Assembly: GCF_013266755.1 (NCBI RefSeq)
Contig: NZ_JABRWJ010000008.1
Span: 248,001 to 312,000 of the forward strand
Length of the DNA: 64,000 nucleotides
Direction: 5' to 3'
Source: Pseudaquabacterium terrae
GTDB taxonomy: Bacteria; Pseudomonadota; Gammaproteobacteria; Burkholderiales; Burkholderiaceae_C
Below the pieces are notes generated by a model. It worked only from the letters and a program-made list of their open reading frames with translations. It did not search any database and was not told the origin of the DNA. Every line of letters starts with the position of its first letter. Positions within the stretch are counted from its first letter, which is position 1. Of this stretch, positions 16,239 to 24,406 are shown one piece after another. Position numbers and translations under genes: made by a program.

Positions 16239-16290
16239 GCGCGTCTGGCACGATGCCGGGTTCCCCGCCACCCCCTTCGGATCACCCGCC

Positions 16291-18192
16291 ATGGCCAAGG
16301 ACTTCGAGACGATGGAGGACAGCAACCGCTCCTCCAATCCCAGCATTCACGACCTGTCCGACCCCGCGCGCCGCCGCGTGCTGCAGGGCGGCCTCGGGCT
16401 GCTGTCCGGCGGCCTGCTGGCATCGCTCGGCGGCTGCGCCAGCCCGGGCAGCGAAGGCGGACCGCTGCTCGGTTTCAAGAGCGTGCCGCTGTCGTCGGCC
16501 GATGCGATCCAGGTGCCCGAGGGGTACGCGAGCCAGGTGCTGATGCCTTGGGGCGAGCCGGTCGGCATCGCCGGCGCGATGCCGGCCTTCAAGCCCGACG
16601 CCAGCAACTCCGGCGCCGAGCAGGAGCTGCAGATGGGCATGCACCACGACGGCCTGCACTACTACGCGCTCGACGGCGCGCGGCGCGGGCTGCTGGTGAT
16701 GAACCACGAATACGTCGACAACGGCCTGCTGTTCGCTGACGGCGAAAAGACGTGGAACGCCGACAAGGTGCGCAAGGCGCAGGCCGCGCACGGCGTCTCG
16801 GTGACCGAGATCACGCAGCAGGCCGACGGCCAGTGGCAGGCGGTGCGGCCCTCGCGCCATGCGCGGCGCTTCACCGCAGCGACGCCGATGGCGGTGCAGG
16901 GGCCCGCTGCCGGCCATGCGCTGATGAAGACTGCCGCCGACCCGGCCGGCCGCCGCGTGCTCGGCACGCTGAACAACTGCGCCAGCGGCAAGACGCCGTG
17001 GGGCACCTACCTGACCGGCGAGGAGAACTGGGCCTACTACTTCGCCCTCGACGGCGACCCGGACAATGCGCACCACAAGCGCTGGGGCCTGCGCAAGGGT
17101 AAGGGCACGCGCTGGCACGAGCACGACGAGCGCTTCGATGCCGGCAAGCATCCGAACGAGCCGAACCGCTTCGGCTGGATCGTCGAGATCGATCCCTTCG
17201 ATCCGGCGTCGACGCCGGTCAAGCGCACCGCCGTCGGCCGCGCCGCGCACGAAGGCGCGACCGTTGCGTTGACGAAGGACGGCCGCGCGGTCGTCTACTC
17301 GGGCGAGGACGCGCGCTTCGAGTACCTCTACAAGTTCGTCAGCAAGGAGCGCATGAAGCCGGGCGGCGGCGCGGCCAATGCGACGCTGCTCGACGAGGGC
17401 GTACTGCATGTCGCGCGCTTCGACGCCGACGGCCGCGGCCGCTGGTTGCCGCTGGTGCACGGCCAGGGCCCGCTGACGGCGGCCAACGGCTTCGCCGACC
17501 AGGGCGAGGTGGTGATCAAGGCGCGCCAGGCGTCGGACGCGCTCGGTGCGACCAAGCTCGACCGGCCGGAGTGGGTGGCGCTGGACCAGAACACGCGCGA
17601 GGTCTATTGCGCGCTGACCAACAACAGCCGGCGCGGCGGCGACAAGGACCCCGGCACCGATGCCGCGAACCCGCGCGCCAACAACACGATGGGCCACGTG
17701 CTGCGCTGGAAGGAAGCCGGTGACTTCGACGGCGAGACCTTCGAATGGACCCACTTCGTGCTCGCCGGCGATCCGGCCAACGAACGCGCCGAGGCCAAGG
17801 GCAACGTGCGCGGCGACATCTTCGGCTGCCCCGACGGGCTGTGGGTCGATGCGCGCGGCGTGCTGTGGATCGGCACCGACATGTCCTCGTCGGTGATGGG
17901 CAAGGGCGAGTTCGCGCGCCTGGGCAACAACATGCTGCTCGCCGCCGACCCGCGCTCGGGCGAAGTGCGCCGCTTCCTGACCGGACCGGTCGGCTGCGAG
18001 ATCACCGGCAGCACGATGACGCCCGATGGCCGCACGCTGTTCATCAACATCCAGCACCCGGGCGAGACGCCGTCGGAGATCAGCGATCCGGCGAATCCGA
18101 TGCGCTTCTCGCGCTGGCCCGATGGCGTCGGCCGGCCGAGGTCGGCGACGGTGGTGATCCGCAAGCGCGATGGCGGCGTGATCGGCACCTAA
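16291..18192 (+). CDS. PhoX-family alkaline phosphatase (DUF839), Tat-exported
   Basis: A 633-residue phosphatase of the PhoX family, which uses Ca/Fe cofactors to release phosphate from organic esters outside the cytoplasm. The N-terminus carries a twin-arginine signal (DPARRRVLQGGLGLLSGG) ending in a lipobox-like LGGC, so the product may be a Tat lipoprotein. Family segments include NHEYVDNGLLF, GTYLTGEENWAYYF, GEDARFEYLYKFVS and GDIFGCPDGLWVD. I chose ATG 16291; a longer frame adds 27 residues that overlap the preceding gene. Its last four bases overlap the stop of a convergent small gene. Confidence 0.9.
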   Translation: MAKDFETMEDSNRSSNPSIHDLSDPARRRVLQGGLGLLSGGLLASLGGCASPGSEGGPLLGFKSVPLSSADAIQVPEGYASQVLMPWGEPVGIAGAMPAFKPDASNSGAEQELQMGMHHDGLHYYALDGARRGLLVMNHEYVDNGLLFADGEKTWNADKVRKAQAAHGVSVTEITQQADGQWQAVRPSRHARRFTAATPMAVQGPAAGHALMKTAADPAGRRVLGTLNNCASGKTPWGTYLTGEENWAYYFALDGDPDNAHHKRWGLRKGKGTRWHEHDERFDAGKHPNEPNRFGWIVEIDPFDPASTPVKRTAVGRAAHEGATVALTKDGRAVVYSGEDARFEYLYKFVSKERMKPGGGAANATLLDEGVLHVARFDADGRGRWLPLVHGQGPLTAANGFADQGEVVIKARQASDALGATKLDRPEWVALDQNTREVYCALTNNSRRGGDKDPGTDAANPRANNTMGHVLRWKEAGDFDGETFEWTHFVLAGDPANERAEAKGNVRGDIFGCPDGLWVDARGVLWIGTDMSSSVMGKGEFARLGNNMLLAADPRSGEVRRFLTGPVGCEITGSTMTPDGRTLFINIQHPGETPSEISDPANPMRFSRWPDGVGRPRSATVVIRKRDGGVIGT

Positions 18193-18572
18193 GCGCCAAC
18201 TGCCAGCCTCTCCAGCGCCAGCAGGTGCACGAGCGACAGCCCGCGCACGGCGCGCCAGGCGCAGCCGGCGGCGCGGTGCGGCGGCGGGCCGGCGAGTGCT
18301 GCCAGCATCGCTTCGTCGGCGCCGCGCATGGGCGTCAGCAGGTACGACGGCGGGCCGTGCTCGCAAATCCACAAGCGATGCAGCGCGCGCAATGCCGGTG
18401 CATCGAGCACCTCGGCCGCCAGCAGGATCGCGCGCGTGCCTGCCGCCGCGGGCCACCAGCGGCCGCCGGCGAGCTGCGCCTCGCTGGCGAGGCGCAGCCG
18501 ATCGCCCGCCGGCAGCGCGCTGCGCACGCTGCGCGCCAGCGAGCGGCCCCGATCGACCAGCACGACATCCAT
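18189..18572 (-). CDS. Hypothetical protein, 127 residues
   Basis: Begins MDVVLVDRGRSLARSVRSAL and reads as an amphipathic Ala/Leu/Arg-rich cytoplasmic protein without recognisable domains, signal or membrane helices. It lies 74 bases downstream of the RpiR-type regulator on the same strand, and its stop overlaps the PhoX stop on the other strand. I found no ribosome site. It may be the last gene of the porin-RpiR operon; function unknown. Confidence 0.5.
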   Translation of the reverse strand: MDVVLVDRGRSLARSVRSALPAGDRLRLASEAQLAGGRWWPAAAGTRAILLAAEVLDAPALRALHRLWICEHGPPSYLLTPMRGADEAMLAALAGPPPHRAAGCAWRAVRGLSLVHLLALERLAVGA

Positions 18573-18646
18573 GCGGCCGATGATCGGGAGCACCGCCGCT
18601 GCGTGCCAGCGTGGAAGCGCGTGCTTGGCGCGACAGCGATTTGAAA

Positions 18647-19474
18647 TCAGCGCTGTTTGCGGACACGGGCTGCCCGGCGCGTCGCCTTCGCCGCCCGCGT
18701 GCTGGCCAGCGCCAGCGTCAGCAGGTCGAGCAGCGCCAGCTGGGCCAGCTGCGCGGTGCCCGGCGTCAGCGCATCGCCGCTGTCGGGCACGTCCAGGCAC
18801 AGCGCGACGTCGACCAGCCGCACCAGCGGCGCGGCACTGCTCGTCAGCGCGATCACCGCGACGCCTCGGCCGCGTACTTCGGACGTCATCTCGGATAGCC
18901 CCGGCGCCTGGCCGCTGTGCGAGATCACCAGCAGCACGTCGCCGGTGCCGAGCTGCGCCGCGGCCAGCGCCTGCAGCGACGGCTCGGCGGCTGCCGAGAC
19001 CTGCAGCTGCAGCCGCAGCAGCCGGCGCCGCGCATCGTCGGCCACCGACGCGGCGTTGCCGTAGCCGAAGCACAGCACCTGGCGCCCGCCGTCGAGCAGC
19101 GCCACCGCGCGCGCCAGCGCCGCGCGATCGAGCTGCTCGCGCACCTGGGCCAGCGCGGCGATCGAGAAGTCGAACAGCCCGCGGGTCAGCGCATCCAGGT
19201 CGGCGCTGGCGGCCAGCGTCGCCAGCGTCACCGGTGGGCGGCTCGCGGGGCGCTGCGCGATCTCCTGCGCCAGCTTGAGCCGGAAGTGGTCGTAGCCGGC
19301 GCAGCCGAGCGAGCGTGCGAAGCGCACCAGCGTCGGCTGGCTGACGCCGATCTGCCGCGCCAGCGTGCGCGTGTCCTGCTCGAGCGCCTGCGTGGGGTGC
19401 GCGATCACCCAGTCGCCGACCGCGCGTTCGGCGGTCGACAGCTGCGCGAGCTGGGTCTGGATGCGGTTCAGCAT
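18647..19474 (-). CDS. RpiR-family transcriptional regulator (HTH + SIS domain)
   Basis: A 275-residue regulator. The N-terminal helix-turn-helix covers about 1-75 (DTRTLARQIGVSQPTLVRFARSLGCAGYDHF). The SIS sugar-phosphate-binding domain covers about 125-255, including GGRQVLCFGYGNAAS and VLLVISHSGQAPGLSEM, with the HSG motif that contacts phosphosugars. The C-terminus is a basic tail. It is the fourth gene of a minus-strand run: porin, cupin, PhnD-like receptor, RpiR. The porin promoter carries TGTATCTGTGATACA, of the TGTA-N7-TACA form known for the RpiR member HexR, so autoregulation of the operon by sugar phosphate is plausible. Confidence 0.92.
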   Translation of the reverse strand: MLNRIQTQLAQLSTAERAVGDWVIAHPTQALEQDTRTLARQIGVSQPTLVRFARSLGCAGYDHFRLKLAQEIAQRPASRPPVTLATLAASADLDALTRGLFDFSIAALAQVREQLDRAALARAVALLDGGRQVLCFGYGNAASVADDARRRLLRLQLQVSAAAEPSLQALAAAQLGTGDVLLVISHSGQAPGLSEMTSEVRGRGVAVIALTSSAAPLVRLVDVALCLDVPDSGDALTPGTAQLAQLALLDLLTLALASTRAAKATRRAARVRKQR

Positions 19475-19505
19475 CGACCCATTGTGAGGCCGATGTGAGG
19501 CTGAT

Positions 19506-20510
19506 TCAGCGCAGGCTCGGTTCCTGTTTCAAGCGCAACTCCAGCCGCGACGCGCGCTGGCTGATGTCGGCGATGCGCGCGAGCTTGTCGGCCGGGGCCA
19601 GCGCGGCATCGTTGTTGACCCGCTGCCAGGCGGCGAACATCTCGATGTCGGCGACGGTGATCAGCTGCCGGTTGCGCGACTTGCGAAAGCCCGACAGGTC
19701 GTTGACGCCGCGCAGGATCGCGCGCTCGGCGGCATCACGCTGGCCGAACTCGACCACCGCCTGCTGGATGCGCTGGCGCAGCGGCGCCGGCAGCGCCAGG
19801 CGCCAGACCAGCGGCGAATGCGGGATGTCGGGCGAATGCCAGATCACGCGCAGCGCGCGGCCGAGCGCCGGCTGCTCGGCGGTGAAGAAGTGAAGCTCGA
19901 CGTCGTTGGCGGTCGCGATGTCGACCTCGCGCAGCGCCGCCATGCGCAGGTTCGCGCGGTGGCTGCCGTGGCGCACTTCGCGGTACAGCGTGCGCGGGTC
20001 GTTGATGCCACGCTTGACGAAGGCGTAGTACAGCGGCACCAGGTGGCCCGAGGTGCTCTTCGGGTCGCCGTCGCCGAAGATCAGCCTGCGTTCGGGTTGC
20101 TGCGCATGGTCGAGCGACTCGATGCCGCTGTCTTTGTGCGTCACGAGGATCGAGCGGTAGCCGGTGCGCCCGTCGCCGGTCAGCATCTGCGCGAAGACCT
20201 CGCCGCTGCCGTTCTCGACGATCTCCAGCGCCGTCGTGTTGCCGACCCAGGCCAGGTCGAGGCGGCCCGCGCGCAGGCCGTCGATGACCTCCTGCGGGCG
20301 GTTCGCGATCCACGGCTTGATGGCCCGGCCGAGATGGCGCGACAGCGCCTGCAGGAAGGGGTTCCACGCGGCGAGCACCTTGTCGGGCTCGCGCGGCGTG
20401 ATCAGGCCGAAGGTCAGCGCGTCCGGTGCTGCCGGCTGTGCACGCGGCACGCGCGGCGCGAGCGCCGCCGCGGCCAGCAGCGCCAGCGCAGCGCGCCGCT
20501 GCGGCGTCAT
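19506..20510 (-). CDS. PhnD-like phosphate/phosphonate-type periplasmic receptor without transporter partners
   Basis: A 334-residue extracytoplasmic binding protein of the PhnD/PtxB type. The signal peptide MTPQRRAALALLAAAALAPRVPRAQ is followed by DALTFGLITPREPDKVLAAWNPFL. Ligand-pocket regions include LAWVGNTTALEIVENG, GDGDPKSTSGHLVPLYY and HGSHRANLRMAALREVDIATAND, the typical T-S-G anion-binding loop. No permease or ATPase gene is nearby. It instead sits between a cupin isomerase and an RpiR regulator, so it may feed a distant transporter or act in sensing. The start overlaps the cupin stop (ATGA). Confidence 0.85.
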   Translation of the reverse strand: MTPQRRAALALLAAAALAPRVPRAQPAAPDALTFGLITPREPDKVLAAWNPFLQALSRHLGRAIKPWIANRPQEVIDGLRAGRLDLAWVGNTTALEIVENGSGEVFAQMLTGDGRTGYRSILVTHKDSGIESLDHAQQPERRLIFGDGDPKSTSGHLVPLYYAFVKRGINDPRTLYREVRHGSHRANLRMAALREVDIATANDVELHFFTAEQPALGRALRVIWHSPDIPHSPLVWRLALPAPLRQRIQQAVVEFGQRDAAERAILRGVNDLSGFRKSRNRQLITVADIEMFAAWQRVNNDAALAPADKLARIADISQRASRLELRLKQEPSLR

Positions 20511-20902
20511 GACGCCGCCCCGGGCAGGTGGCGGCCGTAGTCGTCCGCGGCGCGTTCGATGTCGTCCTCGCGCAGTCCGCTGCCGGTCTGGATCTCGATC
20601 AGCGTCAGCGGCCCTTGGCCGATGTTCGCCAGCCGGTGCCAGGCGCCGAGCGGCACGTTGATCGAGTCTCCCGGGCCCAGCGTGCACGGCGTGCCGTCGA
20701 CCTCGACCTCGGCCAGGCCGTCGATCACGAACCAGTGCTCGTGGCGCAAGCGGTGGCGCTGCAGCGACAGCCGGGCGCCGGGCTGCACATCGAGCCGCTT
20801 GAGCTTGATCGCCGGCCGTTCGGCCAGGACTTCGAAACTTCCCCAGGGCCGCTGTTCGGCTTCGTCGAGGTGGGCAGCGGCCGGCAGATCGGTCGGCGAC
20901 AT
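20507..20902 (-). CDS. Cupin-type mannose-6-phosphate isomerase domain protein
   Basis: A 131-residue single-cupin protein resembling the C-terminal isomerase domain of ManC (type II mannose-6-phosphate isomerase). It begins MSPTDLPAAAHLDEAEQRPW and contains RPWGSFEVL, the metal-binding cupin motif QRHRLRHEHWFVIDGLAEVE and GDSINVPLGAWHRLANIG. The start at 20902 has an AGGAG site 7 bases upstream, placed beside the porin stop. It probably interconverts phosphosugars or binds a sugar nucleotide. The RpiR regulator with a sugar-phosphate domain in the same operon supports a sugar theme. Confidence 0.85.
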   Translation of the reverse strand: MSPTDLPAAAHLDEAEQRPWGSFEVLAERPAIKLKRLDVQPGARLSLQRHRLRHEHWFVIDGLAEVEVDGTPCTLGPGDSINVPLGAWHRLANIGQGPLTLIEIQTGSGLREDDIERAADDYGRHLPGAAS

Positions 20903-20916
20903 GATGAGCTCCTTGC

Positions 20917-22020
20917 TCAGAAGTCGATGCACAGTCCGACGACGACGCCGGAGGGGTCGGCGCCGCGATCCGCGGCGGCGACGGTCAGCGGATTGACGCC
21001 GAAGCGGTAGTTGGCGTTGGCCTGGTTGCGCACTTGCGTCCAGTAGGCGTAGACCTGCGCGCCCTTGAACACGGTGTGCTCGTAGCCGACGGTGAACTGC
21101 GTCGCGCCGGTGTGGCGGCCGACCACCAGCGTCGTGCCGTCGGCGCCGGCGATGCTGGCGCTGGCGGGGGCCGTGCCGCTGACGTCGGCGGCGCGGCCGT
21201 AGCGCAGGTTGATCACGCCGTTGCCTACGGGCAAGCCGGCGGTGACGGTGGCGTAGTGGCGTTTCAGCCGGCCGGTGGGCAGCTTGAACTCGAGCCGGTT
21301 GAAGCCGGCGCCGACATTGACAACGCCGAAGTCGTGATTGAGGCCGATCCGCCAGCCGCGGTCGTCGTGACCGATGACGTTGAAGTTGCGGTGCTGTTCA
21401 TGGGCCAGCGCGGCCTTGAACTTGCCGGCTTCGTATTGGGCCGACAGGCTCAGCAGCTTGCGCTGCTCGCCCGAGCGGCGGTCCTCGTTGTCGAGGCCGT
21501 ACTGCAGCGCGCCGCGCAGGCCGTTGAAGCGCGGCGAGTCGTAGCGCAGCGAATTGTTCTGGCGCCGGCCGAAGCCATTGTTCGAGCCGCCGAGCACGGC
21601 GATCGAGCCGTCGTCCTGGATGCCGGTGCCCTTGAAGCGGTCAGTCAGGCCGCCCAGGTCCTTGAACGGCGTGTCCATCTTGCCGATGCGCAGCTTGCCG
21701 AGGCCGCCCTCGACACCGGCGAAGGTGTCGCGGCCGGCCAGCGTGTCGCCGCCGGCGTCCCAGCTGACGCCGGACTCGAGCTGCACGAACCAGGTCAGCC
21801 CCTGGTGCTCCTTCGCGTAGCGGATGCCGAAGCGCGACGAGTTGCTCGAGGCGCGCTGGTTGCCACCGAAGACGTCGGCGGCGGGCGTGCCGCCAAGGCT
21901 GATCTTCTCGAAATCGATGTTCGCTCTGCCGTACAGCGTGACCTGCGCCTGGGCGGCGCCGGCCAGCAGGCCGAGCGGCAGCAGCCAGGGCAGGCAGCGG
22001 CGGGCGGGAATCGGATTCAT
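20917..22020 (-). CDS. Outer-membrane porin (Gram-negative porin family, Burkholderia type)
   Basis: A 367-residue trimeric-type porin. The signal peptide MNPIPARRCLPWLLPLGLLAGAAQAQ is followed by QVTLYGRANIDFEK, the usual first strand. Family features include SNSSRFGIRYAKE, FVQLESGVSWDAGG, the KLRIGKMDTPFKDLGG constriction-loop region and a terminal phenylalanine after GVVVGLCIDF. It is the first gene of a minus-strand operon with the cupin, PhnD-like receptor and RpiR regulator. The promoter region contains an AT-rich stretch and the palindrome TGTATCTGTGATACA. An AGGAG ribosome site lies just upstream of ATG 22020. Confidence 0.93.
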   Translation of the reverse strand: MNPIPARRCLPWLLPLGLLAGAAQAQVTLYGRANIDFEKISLGGTPAADVFGGNQRASSNSSRFGIRYAKEHQGLTWFVQLESGVSWDAGGDTLAGRDTFAGVEGGLGKLRIGKMDTPFKDLGGLTDRFKGTGIQDDGSIAVLGGSNNGFGRRQNNSLRYDSPRFNGLRGALQYGLDNEDRRSGEQRKLLSLSAQYEAGKFKAALAHEQHRNFNVIGHDDRGWRIGLNHDFGVVNVGAGFNRLEFKLPTGRLKRHYATVTAGLPVGNGVINLRYGRAADVSGTAPASASIAGADGTTLVVGRHTGATQFTVGYEHTVFKGAQVYAYWTQVRNQANANYRFGVNPLTVAAADRGADPSGVVVGLCIDF

Positions 22021-22053
22021 CGTGTCTCCTGGGTGTGTTGGGGGCGCCCTCAA

Positions 22054-22068
22054 TGTATCTGTGATACA
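22054..22068. promoter_or_regulatory. Operator candidate TGTATCTGTGATACA in porin promoter
   Basis: Inverted repeat with 6-bp perfect arms (TGTATC/GATACA) around TGT, 34 bases upstream of the porin start and beside an AT-rich -10-like stretch. It has the TGTA-N7-TACA form used by HexR, an RpiR-family protein, and an RpiR gene is in this operon. Assignment to that regulator is inference. Confidence 0.55.
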
Positions 22069-22124
22069 TATAAATATTCAACGACGTATCAACCCGGTCT
22101 GATCGCGACATCGAACTGAAAGGC

Positions 22125-22138
22125 GGCACGCGCGTGCC
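22125..22138. repeat. Perfect palindrome GGCACGCGCGTGCC between porin and response regulator
   Basis: A 14-bp perfect palindrome in the divergent intergenic region, about 90 bases before the response-regulator start. It could be a hairpin in that transcript's leader or a protein-binding site. No further evidence. Confidence 0.4.
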
Positions 22139-22228
22139 GTGCGCCGCCGCTGCCTGTCAGCTCGCTTTCGATCCCGCGTGGTGCTTGTCCCCTGGTGGCG
22201 GCCGCGGCCCGCTGGCACGATGACCGGC

Positions 22229-22921
22229 ATGAAATTGCTGCTGGTCGAGGACGATTTCGATCTGTCCGGCGTGTTGAGCCGCAGCCTGCTGCAGCGCGGC
22301 TACGAGGTGCTGTGCTGCGCCGACGGCATCGAAGCGCTGGCGCTGCTGCGCAAGCGGCCGTTCGACGTCGTCGTGCTCGACCTGACGCTGCCGAACCTCG
22401 ATGGCCTGGAGTTGCTGCGCCGCCTGCGCGACGACGGCAAGCGCACGCCGGTGCTGGTGCTGACGGCGCGCGGCGCGGTCGGCGAGCGCATCGTCGGGCT
22501 GAATGCCGGCGCCGACGACTACCTCGCGAAGCCCTTCGACCTCGACGAGCTGTTCGCCCGCCTGCAGGCGCTGACGCGCCGCCTCGGCCACGACGGCGAC
22601 CTGCGCTGCGGCCTGCTGCGCTACGAAGCCGCCAGTGGCGCCTTCTATTGCCAGGCCTGCCCGCTGGAGCTGTCACCGCGCGAGGCGGAGCTGTTGAAGT
22701 CGCTGATGGCCTCGGTCGACCGCGTGGTGCCGAAGGAAGACCTGCGCACCGCCGTCTTCGGCGGCGATGACGCGGTGCAGGCCGATGCGGTCGAGGTGCT
22801 GGTGCACCGGCTGCGCAAGAAGCTGGTGGCGACCAAGGTCGAGATCCTGACGCTGCGCGGTGTCGGCTACCTGTTGTGCGACGACGCGAGCCAGGCCGTC
22901 GCGCAACGAGGGTCGAGGTGA
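22229..22921 (+). CDS. OmpR/PhoB-type response regulator (TctD/QseB-like)
   Basis: A 230-residue response regulator. The receiver domain (1-115) has the acidic pair in LVEDDFDL, the phospho-acceptor Asp in VVVLDLTLPNLDGLE (near 51) and the Lys in DDYLAKPFDLDEL (near 101). The C-terminal winged helix (about 130-225) has the recognition region DAVEVLVHRLRKKL followed by LRGVGYLL. ATG 22220 is equally possible (three residues longer). No clear ribosome site precedes either. The stop overlaps the GTG of the histidine kinase gene (GTGA). Confidence 0.93.
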   Translation: MKLLLVEDDFDLSGVLSRSLLQRGYEVLCCADGIEALALLRKRPFDVVVLDLTLPNLDGLELLRRLRDDGKRTPVLVLTARGAVGERIVGLNAGADDYLAKPFDLDELFARLQALTRRLGHDGDLRCGLLRYEAASGAFYCQACPLELSPREAELLKSLMASVDRVVPKEDLRTAVFGGDDAVQADAVEVLVHRLRKKLVATKVEILTLRGVGYLLCDDASQAVAQRGSR

Positions 22922-24297
22922 GGCGATGGGCCGCACGATGGCTGTTCGCCGGCTCCTTGCGCCGCTTCCTGATGCTGTGGCTGCTGGGCGGCCTGGCGCT
23001 GGTGGTCGCGGCGGTCACGTTGTGGCAGGCGCTGCAGCTGCAGGACAGGCTTGCGCTGGCGCAGGACGAGCAACTCGCGGTGGCCCTCGCGGCGCTGACC
23101 CAATCGGTGATCGATCAGCGCACCTTGCTGATCGATGCGCCGGCCTACCTGGCCGCGCAACCCGCCGAGGGGCTGCGTCGCGTCACCTTCCGGGTCAGTG
23201 CGATGAACGGTGACTGGCTCGCCGGCGACCAGGGCCTGCCCGCCTGCCCGTGGGCCACATCACTGCCCGGCAGCGGCACGCCCGAGCGCTACGTCGCGCA
23301 GCTGCGCGGCACGCTGATGCGCGTCGCCGCGGCGCAGCGCCACGTCAGCGGCGAGCGCGGCGGGACGCCGGTGGTCGTGCAGGCGGCCGCGCCGATGGCC
23401 GAGCGCTGGCCCGGCTGGCCCTTGTTGTGGGACACGCTGAAGCCGCTGTACGCAGCCGCCGCGGCGATGGTGGTGGTGGTGTGGATGGGCGTCGGCATGG
23501 CACTGGCCTGGATCAACCGCGCCCGTGCCGCGCTCGACCAGCCGGCCGAAACGCCGTCGTCCGGCTACGACGGCCCGGCCGAGCTCGCGCCGCTGGTCGA
23601 ACGCGTGCAGGTGCTGTACCGCGCCGAGCACCAGTGGGTCGACGAGCAGCGCCGCTTCCTCGCCGATGCCTCGCACCAGCTGCGCACGCCGATGGCGGTG
23701 CTGCGCACGCAGCTGCAGGCGGCAATGGCCGGCGACACGCCGGCCGCCGAGGTGCTGCCGCAGATGCTGCACACCGTCGATCGCGCCGCCGGCCTGGCCG
23801 ATCAGTTGCTGAGCCTGACCAAGCTCGAGCAGTTGAAGCGCCGCGGCGAGCTGCAGCCGGTGGACCTGCGCCAGGTCGCGCGCGATGTCGTGCTGGAGGT
23901 CGCGCCGCTGATCGCCGCCAAGCGCATCGACTTCACGCTCGACGAGGCCGGCTTCCATGTGCCGGGCGACGCCACGATGCTGGGCGAGCTGGTCCGCAAC
24001 CTGCTGGCCAATGCGATCCACCATGCGCCGGCCGGTGGCCGCGTCGGTATCGTGTTACGACAGGGCGCGCAGCGGCTCGAGCTGATCGTCTGGGACGAGG
24101 GCCCGGGCATCGACGATGCGGTGATGCCGCGCCTGTTCCACCCTTTTGCCGCGACGCGCGGCGGCATCGGACTCGGGCTGTCGATCTGCCGGCAGATCGC
24201 CGGCTCGATGGACGCCAGCGTCGAGCTCTACAACCGCACCGAGGCCGGCAAGGTCATCGGCGTCGATGCGGTGGTCGCCTGGGGCCAGGGGCCCTGA
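22918..24297 (+). CDS. Sensor histidine kinase (TctE/QseC-like)
   Basis: A 459-residue membrane sensor starting at GTG 22918, overlapping the response-regulator stop. The first membrane helix is near residues 16-38 (FLMLWLLGGLALVVAAVTLW), followed by a periplasmic domain of about 130 residues and a second helix near 175-200. The phospho-accepting His is in DASHQLRTPMAVLRTQL. The ATPase core shows the N box NLLANAIHHAPAGG and G boxes WDEGPGIDD and GGIGLGLSICRQI. Pairing with the upstream regulator is clear. The ABC transporter genes begin 110 bases later, so this pair probably controls them in response to their substrate. Confidence 0.92.
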   Translation: MRRWAARWLFAGSLRRFLMLWLLGGLALVVAAVTLWQALQLQDRLALAQDEQLAVALAALTQSVIDQRTLLIDAPAYLAAQPAEGLRRVTFRVSAMNGDWLAGDQGLPACPWATSLPGSGTPERYVAQLRGTLMRVAAAQRHVSGERGGTPVVVQAAAPMAERWPGWPLLWDTLKPLYAAAAAMVVVVWMGVGMALAWINRARAALDQPAETPSSGYDGPAELAPLVERVQVLYRAEHQWVDEQRRFLADASHQLRTPMAVLRTQLQAAMAGDTPAAEVLPQMLHTVDRAAGLADQLLSLTKLEQLKRRGELQPVDLRQVARDVVLEVAPLIAAKRIDFTLDEAGFHVPGDATMLGELVRNLLANAIHHAPAGGRVGIVLRQGAQRLELIVWDEGPGIDDAVMPRLFHPFAATRGGIGLGLSICRQIAGSMDASVELYNRTEAGKVIGVDAVVAWGQGP

Positions 24298-24406
24298 GGC
24301 CGCCGATCTTCGCCCGTCTTTCCCGGCCAGCAGTTCCCGCCAGCCGGCGGCCGCTTCGATGGCCGCCCAGCACCGCCTTTTCCCGCTCTCACTGGAGACA
24401 AGCACG

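Noticed and set aside
24298-24406. Fur box before the AfuA/FbpA-type receptor
   Set aside because: No GATAATGAT-like repeats are present in the gap; the region is GC-rich without palindromes.
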